Shown one piece after another: positions 17,995 through 27,037 of a DNA stretch of 64,000 bases (position 1 is its first letter; every line of letters begins with the position of its first letter). The stretch comes from Gracilimonas sp031580945 (GTDB taxonomy: Bacteria; Bacteroidota; Rhodothermia; Balneolales; Balneolaceae): contig JAVLBT010000001.1 in the NCBI GenBank assembly GCA_031580945.1, positions 1 to 64,000 of the forward strand, written 5' to 3'. Under the pieces are notes generated by a model, which made no database searches, was not told the DNA's origin, and saw only the letters and a list, made by a program, of their open reading frames with translations. Position numbers and translations under genes: made by a program.

Positions 17995-18303
17995 ATGAAA
18001 TATTTCAAAAATTTAAAGTCAAAGTGGAACATTCAAAGCAATTGGCAGATCTTTATCATATTGCTGGTTTTTTCAATCACCGGACTGAGTGCTGTTTTTG
18101 CGAGAACATTGATCTTTAACTTACTTGGCATCACCGAAACGGATCCTTTTTGGCTGAAATCTGTTGTTTGGTTACTTACCATACTTCCTATTTATAATAT
18201 TTTTTTATTGTTATACGGAGCACTTTTTGGGCAGTTTGAATTTTTTTGGGGCTTTTTTAAGAAAATGATGCGCCGATTTATTCCCTGGAAATCCACCCCT
18301 TAA
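17995..18303 (+). CDS. Small two-helix membrane protein (DUF6787-like)
   Basis: A 102-residue protein with two membrane segments (about 20-40 and 55-80) and basic tails (RRFIPWK at the end). The pattern KSKWNIQSNWQIFIILLVFS followed by a second helix and an aromatic FFWGFFKKM block resembles the Bacteroidota DUF6787 family, but I could not search for it. Function unknown. Its end overlaps the convergent MmcQ/YjbR gene by 4 bp. Confidence 0.7.
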   Translation: MKYFKNLKSKWNIQSNWQIFIILLVFSITGLSAVFARTLIFNLLGITETDPFWLKSVVWLLTILPIYNIFLLLYGALFGQFEFFWGFFKKMMRRFIPWKSTP

Positions 18304-18653
18304 CTATTTTTTAGCCTTAACTTATCTTTTTTTGGGAGTTTTTGAATCACAAGTTCATACGAATGATCAATTAATTCTTTTATGAGCTCATCACTTAGTG
18401 AACCCTTCATACTTATCGTATTCCAATGTTTTTTATTCATATGATATCCTGGCTGCACCTCCTCAAAACGAGTCCTTAATTCTATAGCCCGAACGGGATC
18501 ACATTTTAAATTGATACTTGAAAAATCCTCTACATCAGTCAGAGCAAACATTTTACCACATACTTTAAACACCAAGGTATTCTCATCAAATGGGAAATCT
18601 TCTTTTGTGCCAGGAAACGCCAAACAGTAATGATAGAAGTCTTCAATGTTCAT
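18300..18653 (-). CDS. MmcQ/YjbR-family protein
   Basis: A 117-residue protein with the family's opening (IEDFYHYCLAFPGTKEDFPF), the middle strand-rich part (VFKVCGKMFALTD, SINLKCDP) and the GYHMNKKHWNTISM segment that marks YjbR-like proteins. The CyaY/YjbR fold is described as DNA-binding in some members, but no activity can be read here. Confidence 0.9.
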   Translation of the reverse strand: MNIEDFYHYCLAFPGTKEDFPFDENTLVFKVCGKMFALTDVEDFSSINLKCDPVRAIELRTRFEEVQPGYHMNKKHWNTISMKGSLSDELIKELIDHSYELVIQKLPKKDKLRLKNS

Positions 18654-18680
18654 AGGTCATAAAATGATCCTTTTTCTTTT

Positions 18681-19022
18681 TTAGTTGATCATAAGCCGTT
18701 TTGAATTTACAGGGCTCTTACAATCGGTCCAAATCACGGTTATGGATGTTGATTGTTCGTCTACACCATATACTTCTTTTATTGGGATCTCCTTCATCTC
18801 ATATGGAGAAAGGTTCGGTTTAAAATTGTCGCAAGGGTCTGCCATATTTATTCTTGCTAACAAATCCGTTTCTATGGCAAGGAAGAATAATGGCTCAATT
18901 GTTTGGTTCTTTATCTGAAAATTCGGTGGTGTTAAACGTACATCAACAACGGGGTCATACTGCGAATCACAACCCCCTGTTACAAATGCCAAAAAAATAA
19001 TGCCGCCGAATAGTATTTTCAT
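18681..19022 (-). CDS. Hypothetical small lipoprotein
   Basis: The frame is open to 19055, but the ATG at 19022 puts a signal peptide at the N terminus (MKILFGGIIFLAFVTGGC), with TGGC as a loose lipobox. The mature part, about 95 residues, has an all-beta look (VVDVRLTPPNFQIKNQT, SITVIWTDCK) and two further cysteines that could pair. No family recognised. Likely anchored in the outer or inner membrane. Confidence 0.6.
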   Translation of the reverse strand: MKILFGGIIFLAFVTGGCDSQYDPVVDVRLTPPNFQIKNQTIEPLFFLAIETDLLARINMADPCDNFKPNLSPYEMKEIPIKEVYGVDEQSTSITVIWTDCKSPVNSKRLMIN

Positions 19023-19077
19023 GGGCTTTAATTCTTTATTCCCTGTGGCAAACAAATATTAGTGAAGAAAATGTACC

Positions 19078-19455
19078 TCATAACCCTTTTTTAAATACCT
19101 GTACAGCCAATGTAACCCACCCGGCGATGAATGCAACGCCACCGATTGGTGTAATAGCCCCTAACCAGCTAATTCCAGTCAGGCAAAGTGTATACAAACT
19201 TCCCGAAAAAATAATAATTCCAACAATCAGGAGCGATGCGGGCCATGTGACTTCAAAGCCAAAGTGTGACCCTGCTATAGCGATCAAAAACAATCCCAGT
19301 GCATGCCAAGCATGATATTGAACAGCTGTTTGCCAGGTTTCGAGACGCTCTGCAGAAAGGACATTCTTCAATGCATGAGCACCAAAGGCTCCGGCTGTAA
19401 CTGCAATAGCTAATAAAATGGCCGCAAGGACAATGATCAGCTTTGGGTTAGACAT
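19078..19455 (-). CDS. DUF423 (YgdD-type) membrane protein
   Basis: A 125-residue protein with four predicted membrane segments and the DUF423 hallmark AGAFGAHALK followed by TAVQYHAWHALGLF. The last segments read GSLYTLCLTG and LGAITPIGGVAFIAGW, also typical. Family members are inner-membrane proteins of unknown function. It stands alone between the lipoprotein and the CDGSH protein. Confidence 0.9.
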   Translation of the reverse strand: MSNPKLIIVLAAILLAIAVTAGAFGAHALKNVLSAERLETWQTAVQYHAWHALGLFLIAIAGSHFGFEVTWPASLLIVGIIIFSGSLYTLCLTGISWLGAITPIGGVAFIAGWVTLAVQVFKKGL

Positions 19456-19514
19456 AGGCCATAATTTAAATTGCTAACATGGACATTTAGATTACAAGAA
19501 ATCCATAATACTTT

Positions 19515-20174
19515 TTAGTTACTTTTAAACCCTATTTTTTTATGAGATCCATCACAAAAGGGTTTTGTAGAAGAACCACCACATCTACAGTAACTCATTT
19601 TCTTACTACATGTTTCCCGGCCTGTTTGCTTCCCAACCAGATCATAATTTCCCTGCACTAAGAAAGGAGCATCTTCATATAAAGTAATAGAAAGCTCTCC
19701 TCCTTTCCCTCGAACTGGCTCTGTTCGCAAACGTTCAACATTATAGGTGGAATCTGCCTTGAAATTAGCAGAAATATGAGAATTATCGCAAAGAGGCTTA
19801 TTCTTCGATTTTCCACATCTGCACATCGCCACACGTGTATCTTCAAGTACAACATTTCCATTCAAATCTTTTATCACCACTTCTCCATGTATGTAAAGCG
19901 GTCCATCTTCTATGATTTTAATTACATTTTGCTCTGGAGGTTCCTCCGCTTTTTCTGAATTTTTTACCTCATACTGCAATGCCCCCGTGGGACATCGTTC
20001 TATTACCTTCGTTAATTCACCAACCGTTGCTTCCTCAGGTTTAATCCATGGTTTTCGTTCCGGGTCAAATACATCCGGAAGTCCGCGTACGCATTCTGCT
20101 GCATGAATGCATCGTTCTTTATCCCAGGTTACTTTGATTTCTTCAGATGTATATGGCAATATCTTTTCTTTCAT
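19515..20174 (-). CDS. Fer4_19 plus double CDGSH iron-sulfur protein
   Basis: The start at 20174 replaces a longer frame (to 20231) whose extra 19 residues are unlike the family. Residues 1-75 form the divergent mono-cluster ferredoxin domain seen beside CDGSH domains (CIHAAECVRGLPDVF and ERCPTGAL). Two CDGSH modules follow: CRCGKSKNKPLCDNSH, with Asn in place of the Gly, and CRCGGSSTKPFCDGSH. Each CDGSH holds a redox-active [2Fe-2S] cluster with three Cys and one His. The protein is probably a cytosolic electron carrier or cluster-handling factor. It follows the nuclease gene on the same strand. Confidence 0.9.
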   Translation of the reverse strand: MKEKILPYTSEEIKVTWDKERCIHAAECVRGLPDVFDPERKPWIKPEEATVGELTKVIERCPTGALQYEVKNSEKAEEPPEQNVIKIIEDGPLYIHGEVVIKDLNGNVVLEDTRVAMCRCGKSKNKPLCDNSHISANFKADSTYNVERLRTEPVRGKGGELSITLYEDAPFLVQGNYDLVGKQTGRETCSKKMSYCRCGGSSTKPFCDGSHKKIGFKSN

Positions 20175-20237
20175 GGTCCAAACTTTGATGAATGTTTCAC
20201 AGATTATACCAAACGCTCCCCTCCAAACCAAGTATTA

Positions 20238-21080
20238 CTACTCAGAACATATATCAGCAGCTTCCTTAAGTACTTTCGCGATCTTGACGTTATTTAAATC
20301 CTGTTCTCTTAACACCGCCTCATTTTTTATTAGCTGTTGGCAATGAACGATATTTTTATCAAGAATCTGTTTTTTCTCATTTTTAGATAGGCAGGATATA
20401 CTTGTTATGGGATAAATTTGAGTTTCCTCAAGTAGGTTCTTTAACCCCTGTCCCGCTGGGTAGTCCCAGCTAATCAGTACCATATCCTTGCAATTCGCAT
20501 ACTGAATAGCATCCTCGGTAAAACGCGTATTTGTTATCACGTAACATTTTTTCTTCTTTGATCTTAATTGCTCAATTTTATTCCATTCTTCTGCTATATC
20601 CTGAAACCGTGCGTGCACATACAACGGAATGGTAACATTAGAATGGTGGTCTTGCCGATTATGAAATTTACATTCTATCATAATTATACTATGTGCATCC
20701 TGAGCAATCACATCCACTTCATGAGATAGGCATTTACCTTCCACTATTCTTCCGACCGTTGTTTGATAATCCAGGGCTTTAAACATTTCGGAAATCAATA
20801 CTTCAAAAGGATAGCCTGATGGACCCATCTCCAATAATGATTCCTTTAGTTTATATCGGCTTGCTACCTTTTTGGATTTCTTTTTTATGAACCGGTAGGC
20901 TTCAGTGTAAATCTTCTTTGTGGTGGTTCCATCTCTAAAGAAATTATTTTCAGCAAGATGTGATATCACCATCTTTATTATATGTGGTTCGGCACCAGCA
21001 CTTCTTAGCGACTGTTTTAGCTTATGTAATTTAAACTTTTCTCTACCTCCAGTAGCTTTTACAACCTCAAATGAATGCAT
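20238..21080 (-). CDS. ATP-cone plus Mrr-like nuclease protein
   Basis: The N terminus (4-85) is an ATP-cone domain: VVKATGGREKFKLHKLKQSL, the fold that senses ATP/dATP in ribonucleotide reductases and NrdR. Residues 90-215 form a PD-(D/E)xK nuclease of the Mrr type, with Asp123 in HEVDVIA and IMIECKFH supplying Glu136 and Lys138. The C terminus has a helix-hairpin-like segment ending in LEETQIYPITSI and SKNEKKQILDK. A nucleotide sensor joined to a nuclease suggests activity gated by the nucleotide pool, possibly defence or repair. Target and partners are unknown, and no methylase lies nearby. Confidence 0.8.
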   Translation of the reverse strand: MHSFEVVKATGGREKFKLHKLKQSLRSAGAEPHIIKMVISHLAENNFFRDGTTTKKIYTEAYRFIKKKSKKVASRYKLKESLLEMGPSGYPFEVLISEMFKALDYQTTVGRIVEGKCLSHEVDVIAQDAHSIIMIECKFHNRQDHHSNVTIPLYVHARFQDIAEEWNKIEQLRSKKKKCYVITNTRFTEDAIQYANCKDMVLISWDYPAGQGLKNLLEETQIYPITSISCLSKNEKKQILDKNIVHCQQLIKNEAVLREQDLNNVKIAKVLKEAADICSE

Positions 21081-21161
21081 ATGATCACTATTCCGTATTG
21101 CTTATTAAAGTGTACTTAAAAATTGGAATTTCCCTTCTTTACTAACCATAAAAAGCAAATA

Positions 21162-21169
21162 TATCTTTG
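21162..21169 (+). promoter_or_regulatory. Candidate Bacteroidota-type -7 box before the M28 peptidase
   Basis: TATCTTTG matches the TAnnTTTG -7 consensus known from Bacteroidota sigma factors, about 100 bases upstream of the peptidase start. No good TTTG -33 element is seen at the expected distance, so this is a weak call. Confidence 0.3.
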
Positions 21170-21265
21170 GTTCTCCTAACTTCGATACAAACTTTCACAC
21201 GCTATTTCTGTTTCTTGTTTTAATAATGAATACTATTTTGCTCCGTCTATAAATCATTAAAGCCC

Positions 21266-22924
21266 ATGAATCATATGCGTTTTTTCATTCTTCTGAACTT
21301 AACTTTAATTACCTTTTTGGGTTGTTCAAGAACCCCGGCAGATCGTGCTGCAAACTCTATAAATAAAGATTCACTATTAAGGCACATAGAAACCCTTTCT
21401 GATGATAGCTTTATGGGGCGGGGAACAGGTACTGAAGGTGAGCAAATGACTGTAGATTATTTGATCTCTGAATTTGAACAAATTAACGCAAGTCCTGCCG
21501 CAGGAGATGGAAGTTACACGCAGGAATTTCCTTTGCTGGGACAATCTACTTCTAACGCAAAAATGACTGTGAGTACTAATGGCCGCGCTCCTTTTGCACT
21601 TCAATATTTTGATGAATTCATGGCATGGCCGGCAAATCAAGCCGATCAGGTAAATGTGCAAAATGCGGAACTTGTATATGTAGGGTATGGCATTCAGGCA
21701 CCGGAAGAAAATTGGGATGATTTCAAAGGTGCAGACGTTGAAGGTAAAATCCTCGTTATCAAGAATAATGATCCGGAATATGATGAGGACCTCTTTGCGG
21801 GCAGAACCAGATTATATTACGGCAGGTATAATTATAAGTATGAAAAAGCTAAAGAAATGGGTGCGTTGGGGGCTATTATTATTCACACGGATAAAACGGC
21901 TGGTTATGGTTGGAATGTTGTTGCTAATGGGTGGAACAGAGAGCGTTTTTATCTCAAAGGGAGTGAAAGTCAGTCCCAAACTACTACAGAATTCAATGGT
22001 TGGTTGACGGAGGAAGCAAGCCGAATTTTATTTGACGAAGCCGGACTTAACCTTGACTCCATGATGCAAAGGGCTGATAGTGCCGATTTTGAACCTGTTC
22101 CCCTGAATGGGGTTCGGCTTAATGTGAGTATGGATGCAGATTATCGGGAAATACAGTCACAGAATGTACTTGCAAAAATTGAAGGCAACGATGCTGAACT
22201 AAAGGATGATTATTTGGTGCTCACAGCACATCTTGATCATCTTGGGATCACAAATTCGGTTGAGGGAGATTCGATCAATAATGGAGCCTCCGACAATGCT
22301 GCTGGTGTTGCCGCCCTGCTGGAAATGATGCGTGCCTACAAAGATATTCAACCGGTGCTAAAGCGGAGTGTTCTGGCGCTGGTGGTAAGCGCTGAAGAAG
22401 TTGGTTTGTTAGGGTCTCAATATTGGGCAGAAAACCCCACTGTGCATCCTGGAAACATAACCGCTAATATAAATCTTGATGGTATGAACGTTTATGGCAA
22501 AACGAAAGATGTAGTTGTGGTCGGATATGGCCGAACTACCCTTAGTGATCTGCTTGAAAGTGAAGCAGAAAAAGTGGGCCGTTCTGTAAAACCCGATCCA
22601 TATCCTGAACGAGGTTATTTCTACCGATCTGATCATTTCAATATGGCAAAAGTAGGTATTCCTGCAATTTTTCCTAATCCCGGAACAGAATATATTGGCA
22701 AAAAACAAGGCTTTTTAGCCCTGCGGGATAGTTTGGCTGATGCTAATTATCACACCGTAAATGATGAAATTAATCAATATTGGGATCTTAGCGGGGCAGA
22801 AATTGATACCCGGTTGTTTTTCTTAACTGGTTTCAAAGCTCTGAACGCTGATGATTTACAAAGCTGGAAAAATGGGGATGAATTTGAAGCTACCCGGCTG
22901 GAAATGTTGGAGGAAAGGCCTTGA
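21266..22924 (+). CDS. M28-family metallopeptidase lipoprotein
   Basis: A 552-residue exported peptidase. The N terminus is a lipoprotein signal (FILLNLTLITFLGC, Cys20); the start could also be the ATG 9 bp further on. A protease-associated domain is inserted around 130-260 (VYVGYGIQAPEENWDDFKGA). The two-zinc M28 core shows TAHLDHLGI, GASDNAAGVAALLEM, SAEEVGLLGSQYW, NLDGMNVYG and RSDHFNMAKVGIPAIF, supplying the His/Asp/Glu/Asp/His ligands and the catalytic Glu. It should trim N-terminal residues from peptides in the periplasm or at the cell surface. Monocistronic. Confidence 0.93.
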   Translation: MNHMRFFILLNLTLITFLGCSRTPADRAANSINKDSLLRHIETLSDDSFMGRGTGTEGEQMTVDYLISEFEQINASPAAGDGSYTQEFPLLGQSTSNAKMTVSTNGRAPFALQYFDEFMAWPANQADQVNVQNAELVYVGYGIQAPEENWDDFKGADVEGKILVIKNNDPEYDEDLFAGRTRLYYGRYNYKYEKAKEMGALGAIIIHTDKTAGYGWNVVANGWNRERFYLKGSESQSQTTTEFNGWLTEEASRILFDEAGLNLDSMMQRADSADFEPVPLNGVRLNVSMDADYREIQSQNVLAKIEGNDAELKDDYLVLTAHLDHLGITNSVEGDSINNGASDNAAGVAALLEMMRAYKDIQPVLKRSVLALVVSAEEVGLLGSQYWAENPTVHPGNITANINLDGMNVYGKTKDVVVVGYGRTTLSDLLESEAEKVGRSVKPDPYPERGYFYRSDHFNMAKVGIPAIFPNPGTEYIGKKQGFLALRDSLADANYHTVNDEINQYWDLSGAEIDTRLFFLTGFKALNADDLQSWKNGDEFEATRLEMLEERP

Positions 22925-23044
22925 CCTGTTCTCTGTTCGTTCTTAATAATTCCTATACTTAAAATGCATATATTTTTATTCTTGCTTTAGGTTAAAGAAC
23001 ATTTGAAACGTATGTTTCATTTATTAGAATGAGAGGACTGTAAA

Positions 23045-24874
23045 ATGGGATCACATTCTTTCTGGAGATGGAATATCAAGGAAGGTCAATTTAATATTGG
23101 TCCAAAATTTTGGGAGTGTTTACTCGAAACTTTTTCGGATCATTTTTCATCCATTGGACAGGTGAGAGGTTTTTTTCTTGAAACAGAGTTAGACTTGGTA
23201 AAAGATGCTATTAAGAAAACCATACTAAGATCTGATAATGACCAATTTTCCCTAACGACTTCTCATCAACTTAAAGCACAGCAAACGAGCTTTTCACTAA
23301 GTTGGAAAGGGGAGGTTTTTGGAAGACAAACAGCTACAAGCGACATTGAGTCTATAATTGGCGAAGTCTCTCTCTTAACCAAATCATACTTGCCCACACT
23401 GCAAATGCCGGATCACCCTGAGTTTTATCAACAACTCATGGATAATTTACCCGATAGTGTTTTCTTTAAGGATCTTGAAAGTAGATTTTTAGCCATCAAT
23501 AATGCCTGCGCTACAAAGTTTGGTCTTGATGATCCTTCCGAAGCAATAGGAAAAACCGATTTCGATTTCTTTAACCTTTCCCATGCACAGCAGGCTTTTG
23601 AAGATGAACAAGAGATCATCAAAACCGGTGAGCCTATCATACATAAAACAGAGAAAGAGATCTATTCGGAAGAAGATAAAGAGCCAACCTGGACCTCAAC
23701 CAGTAAACTTCCCCTGTATAACTCAGATGGCCTTATCATCGGCACATATGGTGTTTCTACGGATATCACTAAACAAAAAAGAGCTCAGGAACAAAACGAG
23801 CGCTTAAAAAGCCAGCTTATATCGGTCTTAGATTCTGCTCCTAACCTTATTTTTGTAAAAGACAGAAAGGGAGAATATGTATTGGTTAATCAGGCTACGG
23901 CAGATTTTCATGGGCTTTCTAAAGAAGAAATTATCGGTAAAACAGATTTTGAACTCGGTGTCTCTGAAGAAAACGCCGAGTCCTTCTTAAAAACCGATCT
24001 TTATGTGATTGACCAAAATGAAAATGTTTTTATTCCGGAAGATTCTGTACTCGATGAAAATGGAAATAAACACTGGTATCAAACCATTAAAGTTCCGTTC
24101 CAGTTAGTACATTCTGATAACAATGCCGTTTTATCCATTGTTACAGATATTACAACGCTTAAGAAAAAGCAGTTAGAGCTCAATGAAAGCTTAGACCTGA
24201 TTAGCCATCAAAACCACCGGTTGAAAAATTTCACTCATATAGTTTCTCACAATCTCAGAAACCATGCGGGGAGCATTTCATTACTGATCGAACTAATGGA
24301 ATCCGAAGAATCACCAGAGCAATTGGAAGAATATATGGACCATCTCAAAATTGCTTCTGATAGATTAAACGGAACCATGAGTGACCTTAATGAAATCATT
24401 GATGAGCAATATAAAAACCGAAAGGTTGTGCGAGAGGTCAATTTAAATTCTTTCGTTGCCAATACCATTCAAATCTTATCCAGAGAAATAAATAGCCATA
24501 ATGCTTCTTTTGATCTGGATGTGCCCAATAAATTACAGTTCACATATAACCCCGCTTATCTGGAAAGTATATTACTAAACCTATTTTCAAATGCGATAAA
24601 ATATCGCCATCCAGACCGAGATCCGGTAATCACCGTTAGTGCTTATAAAAAAGCAGGGCATATTTACCTTGAAGTACACGACAATGGGCGGGGTATAGAC
24701 CTCCAAAAGCATGGTGATAACCTATTTGGCATGTATCAAACATTTCACAATAACGAAGATGCCAAAGGGATCGGCCTTTATATCACCCAAAATCAGATAG
24801 AGAGTATGGGAGGGGTTATTAATGTCGAAAGCACGCCTGGCAAAGGAAGTAGTTTTTACATCCGCCTGAACTAA
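23045..24874 (+). CDS. Soluble multi-PAS histidine kinase
   Basis: A 609-residue cytoplasmic kinase without membrane segments. An N-terminal PAS-like region (1-110, WRWNIKEGQFNIGPKFWE) is followed by two clear PAS domains (about 130-245 and 262-375), each with the NLP.S.F.KD or SAPNLIFVKD opening. The H-box reads IVSHNLRNHAGSIS with His402. The ATPase domain holds NLFSNAIKYR, VHDNGRGIDL and GIGLYITQNQIESMGG. A good ribosome site AGAGGA lies 8 bases before the ATG. No response regulator is adjacent, so the partner is elsewhere. Confidence 0.93.
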   Translation: MGSHSFWRWNIKEGQFNIGPKFWECLLETFSDHFSSIGQVRGFFLETELDLVKDAIKKTILRSDNDQFSLTTSHQLKAQQTSFSLSWKGEVFGRQTATSDIESIIGEVSLLTKSYLPTLQMPDHPEFYQQLMDNLPDSVFFKDLESRFLAINNACATKFGLDDPSEAIGKTDFDFFNLSHAQQAFEDEQEIIKTGEPIIHKTEKEIYSEEDKEPTWTSTSKLPLYNSDGLIIGTYGVSTDITKQKRAQEQNERLKSQLISVLDSAPNLIFVKDRKGEYVLVNQATADFHGLSKEEIIGKTDFELGVSEENAESFLKTDLYVIDQNENVFIPEDSVLDENGNKHWYQTIKVPFQLVHSDNNAVLSIVTDITTLKKKQLELNESLDLISHQNHRLKNFTHIVSHNLRNHAGSISLLIELMESEESPEQLEEYMDHLKIASDRLNGTMSDLNEIIDEQYKNRKVVREVNLNSFVANTIQILSREINSHNASFDLDVPNKLQFTYNPAYLESILLNLFSNAIKYRHPDRDPVITVSAYKKAGHIYLEVHDNGRGIDLQKHGDNLFGMYQTFHNNEDAKGIGLYITQNQIESMGGVINVESTPGKGSSFYIRLN

Positions 24875-24950
24875 TCCATAATAGAGCATCCTTATACTAT
24901 AGATTATCAAATACAATCGTTTGTTAATATTCAAAAGTGCAGATAACACG

Positions 24951-25016
24951 TATCTTTGTGTTCTCTAACTTCACTCACTTACAAATATCTAATACCTTTG
25001 AGTTATCTTACTTTTG
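24951..25016 (+). promoter_or_regulatory. Three TAnnTTTG boxes before the MFS gene
   Basis: TATCTTTG (24951-24958), TACCTTTG (24993-25000) and TACTTTTG (25009-25016) all fit the Bacteroidota -7 consensus, within 66 bases. They sit inside the 5' part of the longest MFS frame, which favours the later GTG start. No matching -33 element is obvious. Confidence 0.3.
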
Positions 25017-25033
25017 TACTTCAAGAGAGAAAA

Positions 25034-26224
25034 GTGCTAAGCTTTGGTTTGTCTTTTACGTTCTTTTCCAGTTTCGGACAAACTTTTCTTATTTCACTTT
25101 TTGTTCCCTTTTTTCTAACGGATTTCAACTTGTCTAATGCCGGTTTTGGCTCAATATATTCCGGGGCAACTTTGGCGAGCGCTGCAATCCTGCCATACTT
25201 GGGAAAATGGATTGATATACTTCCCATCGGTAAATACAGTTTGTATGTAGCTTCTGGGTTATTGACTGCAGCTTTAATCATGGCTTTTTCCTGGCATATT
25301 GGGTTCCTTTTTATTGGAATTTTAATGCTGCGGCTTGCCGGTCAGGGGCTTAGTGGGCATACTGCAGAAACCGCCATGGCTCGGTATTTTAATCTTCAGC
25401 GGGGGAAAGCATTAAGTATTTCCAGCTTAGGTTATCCCATTGGTGAGGGCGTTCTGCCTGTAGCAATTGCCACTGTACTGGCCATTACGAGCTGGCGGAT
25501 GACCTGGGGAATCATAGCTGGAATCATAGCCTTCATCTTCATTCCATATATTTTCTACGTTTTGCGAAAAACGGAAATTGAACAAAAAAATCATTCCGTT
25601 AAAAAACCCTCCGATAATGCGGACCCCAAATCATCCAACGCTTACGGGGAAATTATTGGCGAGCCAAGATTCTGGTTTATCTTACCCTCCGTTCTGATTC
25701 CGCCTTTCTGGGCAACCGGCTTATTTTTATATCAGGTGTCCATAGCAGAACAATTAGGTTGGACCGCCGCCATCATTGCTTCCGCATTTATCTTTTTTGC
25801 TGCAGCACGGATTATTAGTTCCTTAGGTATTGGACCTGTGATTGATAAATTGAGCGCTCAAACCATCTTCCCATTTTATCTTATCCCGCTCGGTTTGGGT
25901 TTAATAATGGCATTCTTCCACCCCGGAATCTGGTCTGCTTTTGTTTACATGGCACTGATTGGAATCACAATGGGTTTTGGAAGTACTACAAAATCTGCTC
26001 TCTGGGCTGAGCTATATGGTGAAGAGATGATCGGAACGGTTCGCTCATTATTTGCCTCTGTGATGGTTTTTAGTACGGCCCTGAGTCCTTTTTTGTTGGG
26101 ATGGATGATTGACCAAAACATTGCTATGGAAAGCATCCTTTTATCTGCTATTGGTACTGTGATTGCCGGTAGTATTCTGGCATATTTAGGATTACGGGAT
26201 CATTCACTCTTGCTAAAGGGTTGA
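25034..26224 (+). CDS. MFS transporter
   Basis: A twelve-helix major-facilitator permease of about 397 residues. The first helix, SFTFFSSFGQTFLISLFVPF, and the loop GKWIDILPIGKYS fit the MFS group related to oxalate/formate and sugar-acid carriers; the helix-4/5 region has GHTAETAMARYFNLQRGKAL. The frame is open from a TTG at 24956, but the added stretch is not MFS-like and contains promoter-like boxes. The GTG at 25034, preceded by AAGAGAG, is my preferred start; no ATG is available. Substrate unknown. Confidence 0.85.
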   Translation: MLSFGLSFTFFSSFGQTFLISLFVPFFLTDFNLSNAGFGSIYSGATLASAAILPYLGKWIDILPIGKYSLYVASGLLTAALIMAFSWHIGFLFIGILMLRLAGQGLSGHTAETAMARYFNLQRGKALSISSLGYPIGEGVLPVAIATVLAITSWRMTWGIIAGIIAFIFIPYIFYVLRKTEIEQKNHSVKKPSDNADPKSSNAYGEIIGEPRFWFILPSVLIPPFWATGLFLYQVSIAEQLGWTAAIIASAFIFFAAARIISSLGIGPVIDKLSAQTIFPFYLIPLGLGLIMAFFHPGIWSAFVYMALIGITMGFGSTTKSALWAELYGEEMIGTVRSLFASVMVFSTALSPFLLGWMIDQNIAMESILLSAIGTVIAGSILAYLGLRDHSLLLKG

Positions 26225-26301
26225 GGGATAACTGGTTCATGAATGTTATGCCGCATAAATAAGTTTTCATGTTTAAAAGAAAACTATAAATACAAACGTA
26301 T

Positions 26302-26949
26302 ATGAAAATAGATATTTGGTCAGATATTGCATGCCCATTTTGCTATATCGGAAAAAGACACCTTGAAAAGGCTCTGGAACAACTACCTGATATTGAAGCT
26401 GAAATCAACTGGAAGAGTTTTGAGTTAGACCCAAATGCTCCCGTTGATACTGAAATGGACATCTATGATACTTTAGCTAAAAAATATGGGCGTGACCGAA
26501 GTTGGGCCAAAGAAATGAATGCAAACATGGTAGAAATGGCCTCTAAAGCAGGACTCGATTACAATATGGATGCTGTGAAACCAACCAATTCTTTCAATGC
26601 CCATCAGTTATTACACCTTGCAAAAGTATATGGTAAACAAGATGAAATGAAGGAAGCTTTACTTTCAGCGTATTTTATGCAAGGCAAACACGTGGGTAAG
26701 ACAGATGTATTGGTAGAAATTGCAGAAACGGTTGGCTTAGAAAAAGAAAAGGCCCGGAAAACTATTGAAGAGAATAAGTACTCTAAACAAGTGATGGCAG
26801 ATATTGAAAAAGCACATCAAATTGGTGTTCAAGGCGTTCCTTTTTTCTACATTAATGAAAAATATGGGCTTTCCGGCGCCCAGCCAGTTGAAGTGTTTAC
26901 AGAAGCGTTAAAAAAGATCAGCAAAGAGCCAAATACTACTGTTTCTTAG
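26302..26949 (+). CDS. FrnE-like DsbA-family oxidoreductase
   Basis: A 215-residue thioredoxin-fold protein with an inserted helical domain. IDIWSDIACPFCYIGK gives the CPFC active site at the end of the first strand, and GVQGVPFFYINEKYGLSGAQ supplies the cis-Pro loop and following strand. This is the FrnE/2-hydroxychromene isomerase-like DsbA branch. With no signal peptide it acts in the cytoplasm, perhaps as a disulfide isomerase or glutathione-dependent enzyme in oxidative stress. Monocistronic. Confidence 0.92.
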   Translation: MKIDIWSDIACPFCYIGKRHLEKALEQLPDIEAEINWKSFELDPNAPVDTEMDIYDTLAKKYGRDRSWAKEMNANMVEMASKAGLDYNMDAVKPTNSFNAHQLLHLAKVYGKQDEMKEALLSAYFMQGKHVGKTDVLVEIAETVGLEKEKARKTIEENKYSKQVMADIEKAHQIGVQGVPFFYINEKYGLSGAQPVEVFTEALKKISKEPNTTVS

Positions 26950-27037
26950 TCTCTTCAGGCCCAAATAGTTCGCTTTTAAGAATCTCGCATTTTGTAATAT
27001 CCTTGAATTAGAATCTTTTTCAAATCAAATTCATGTT

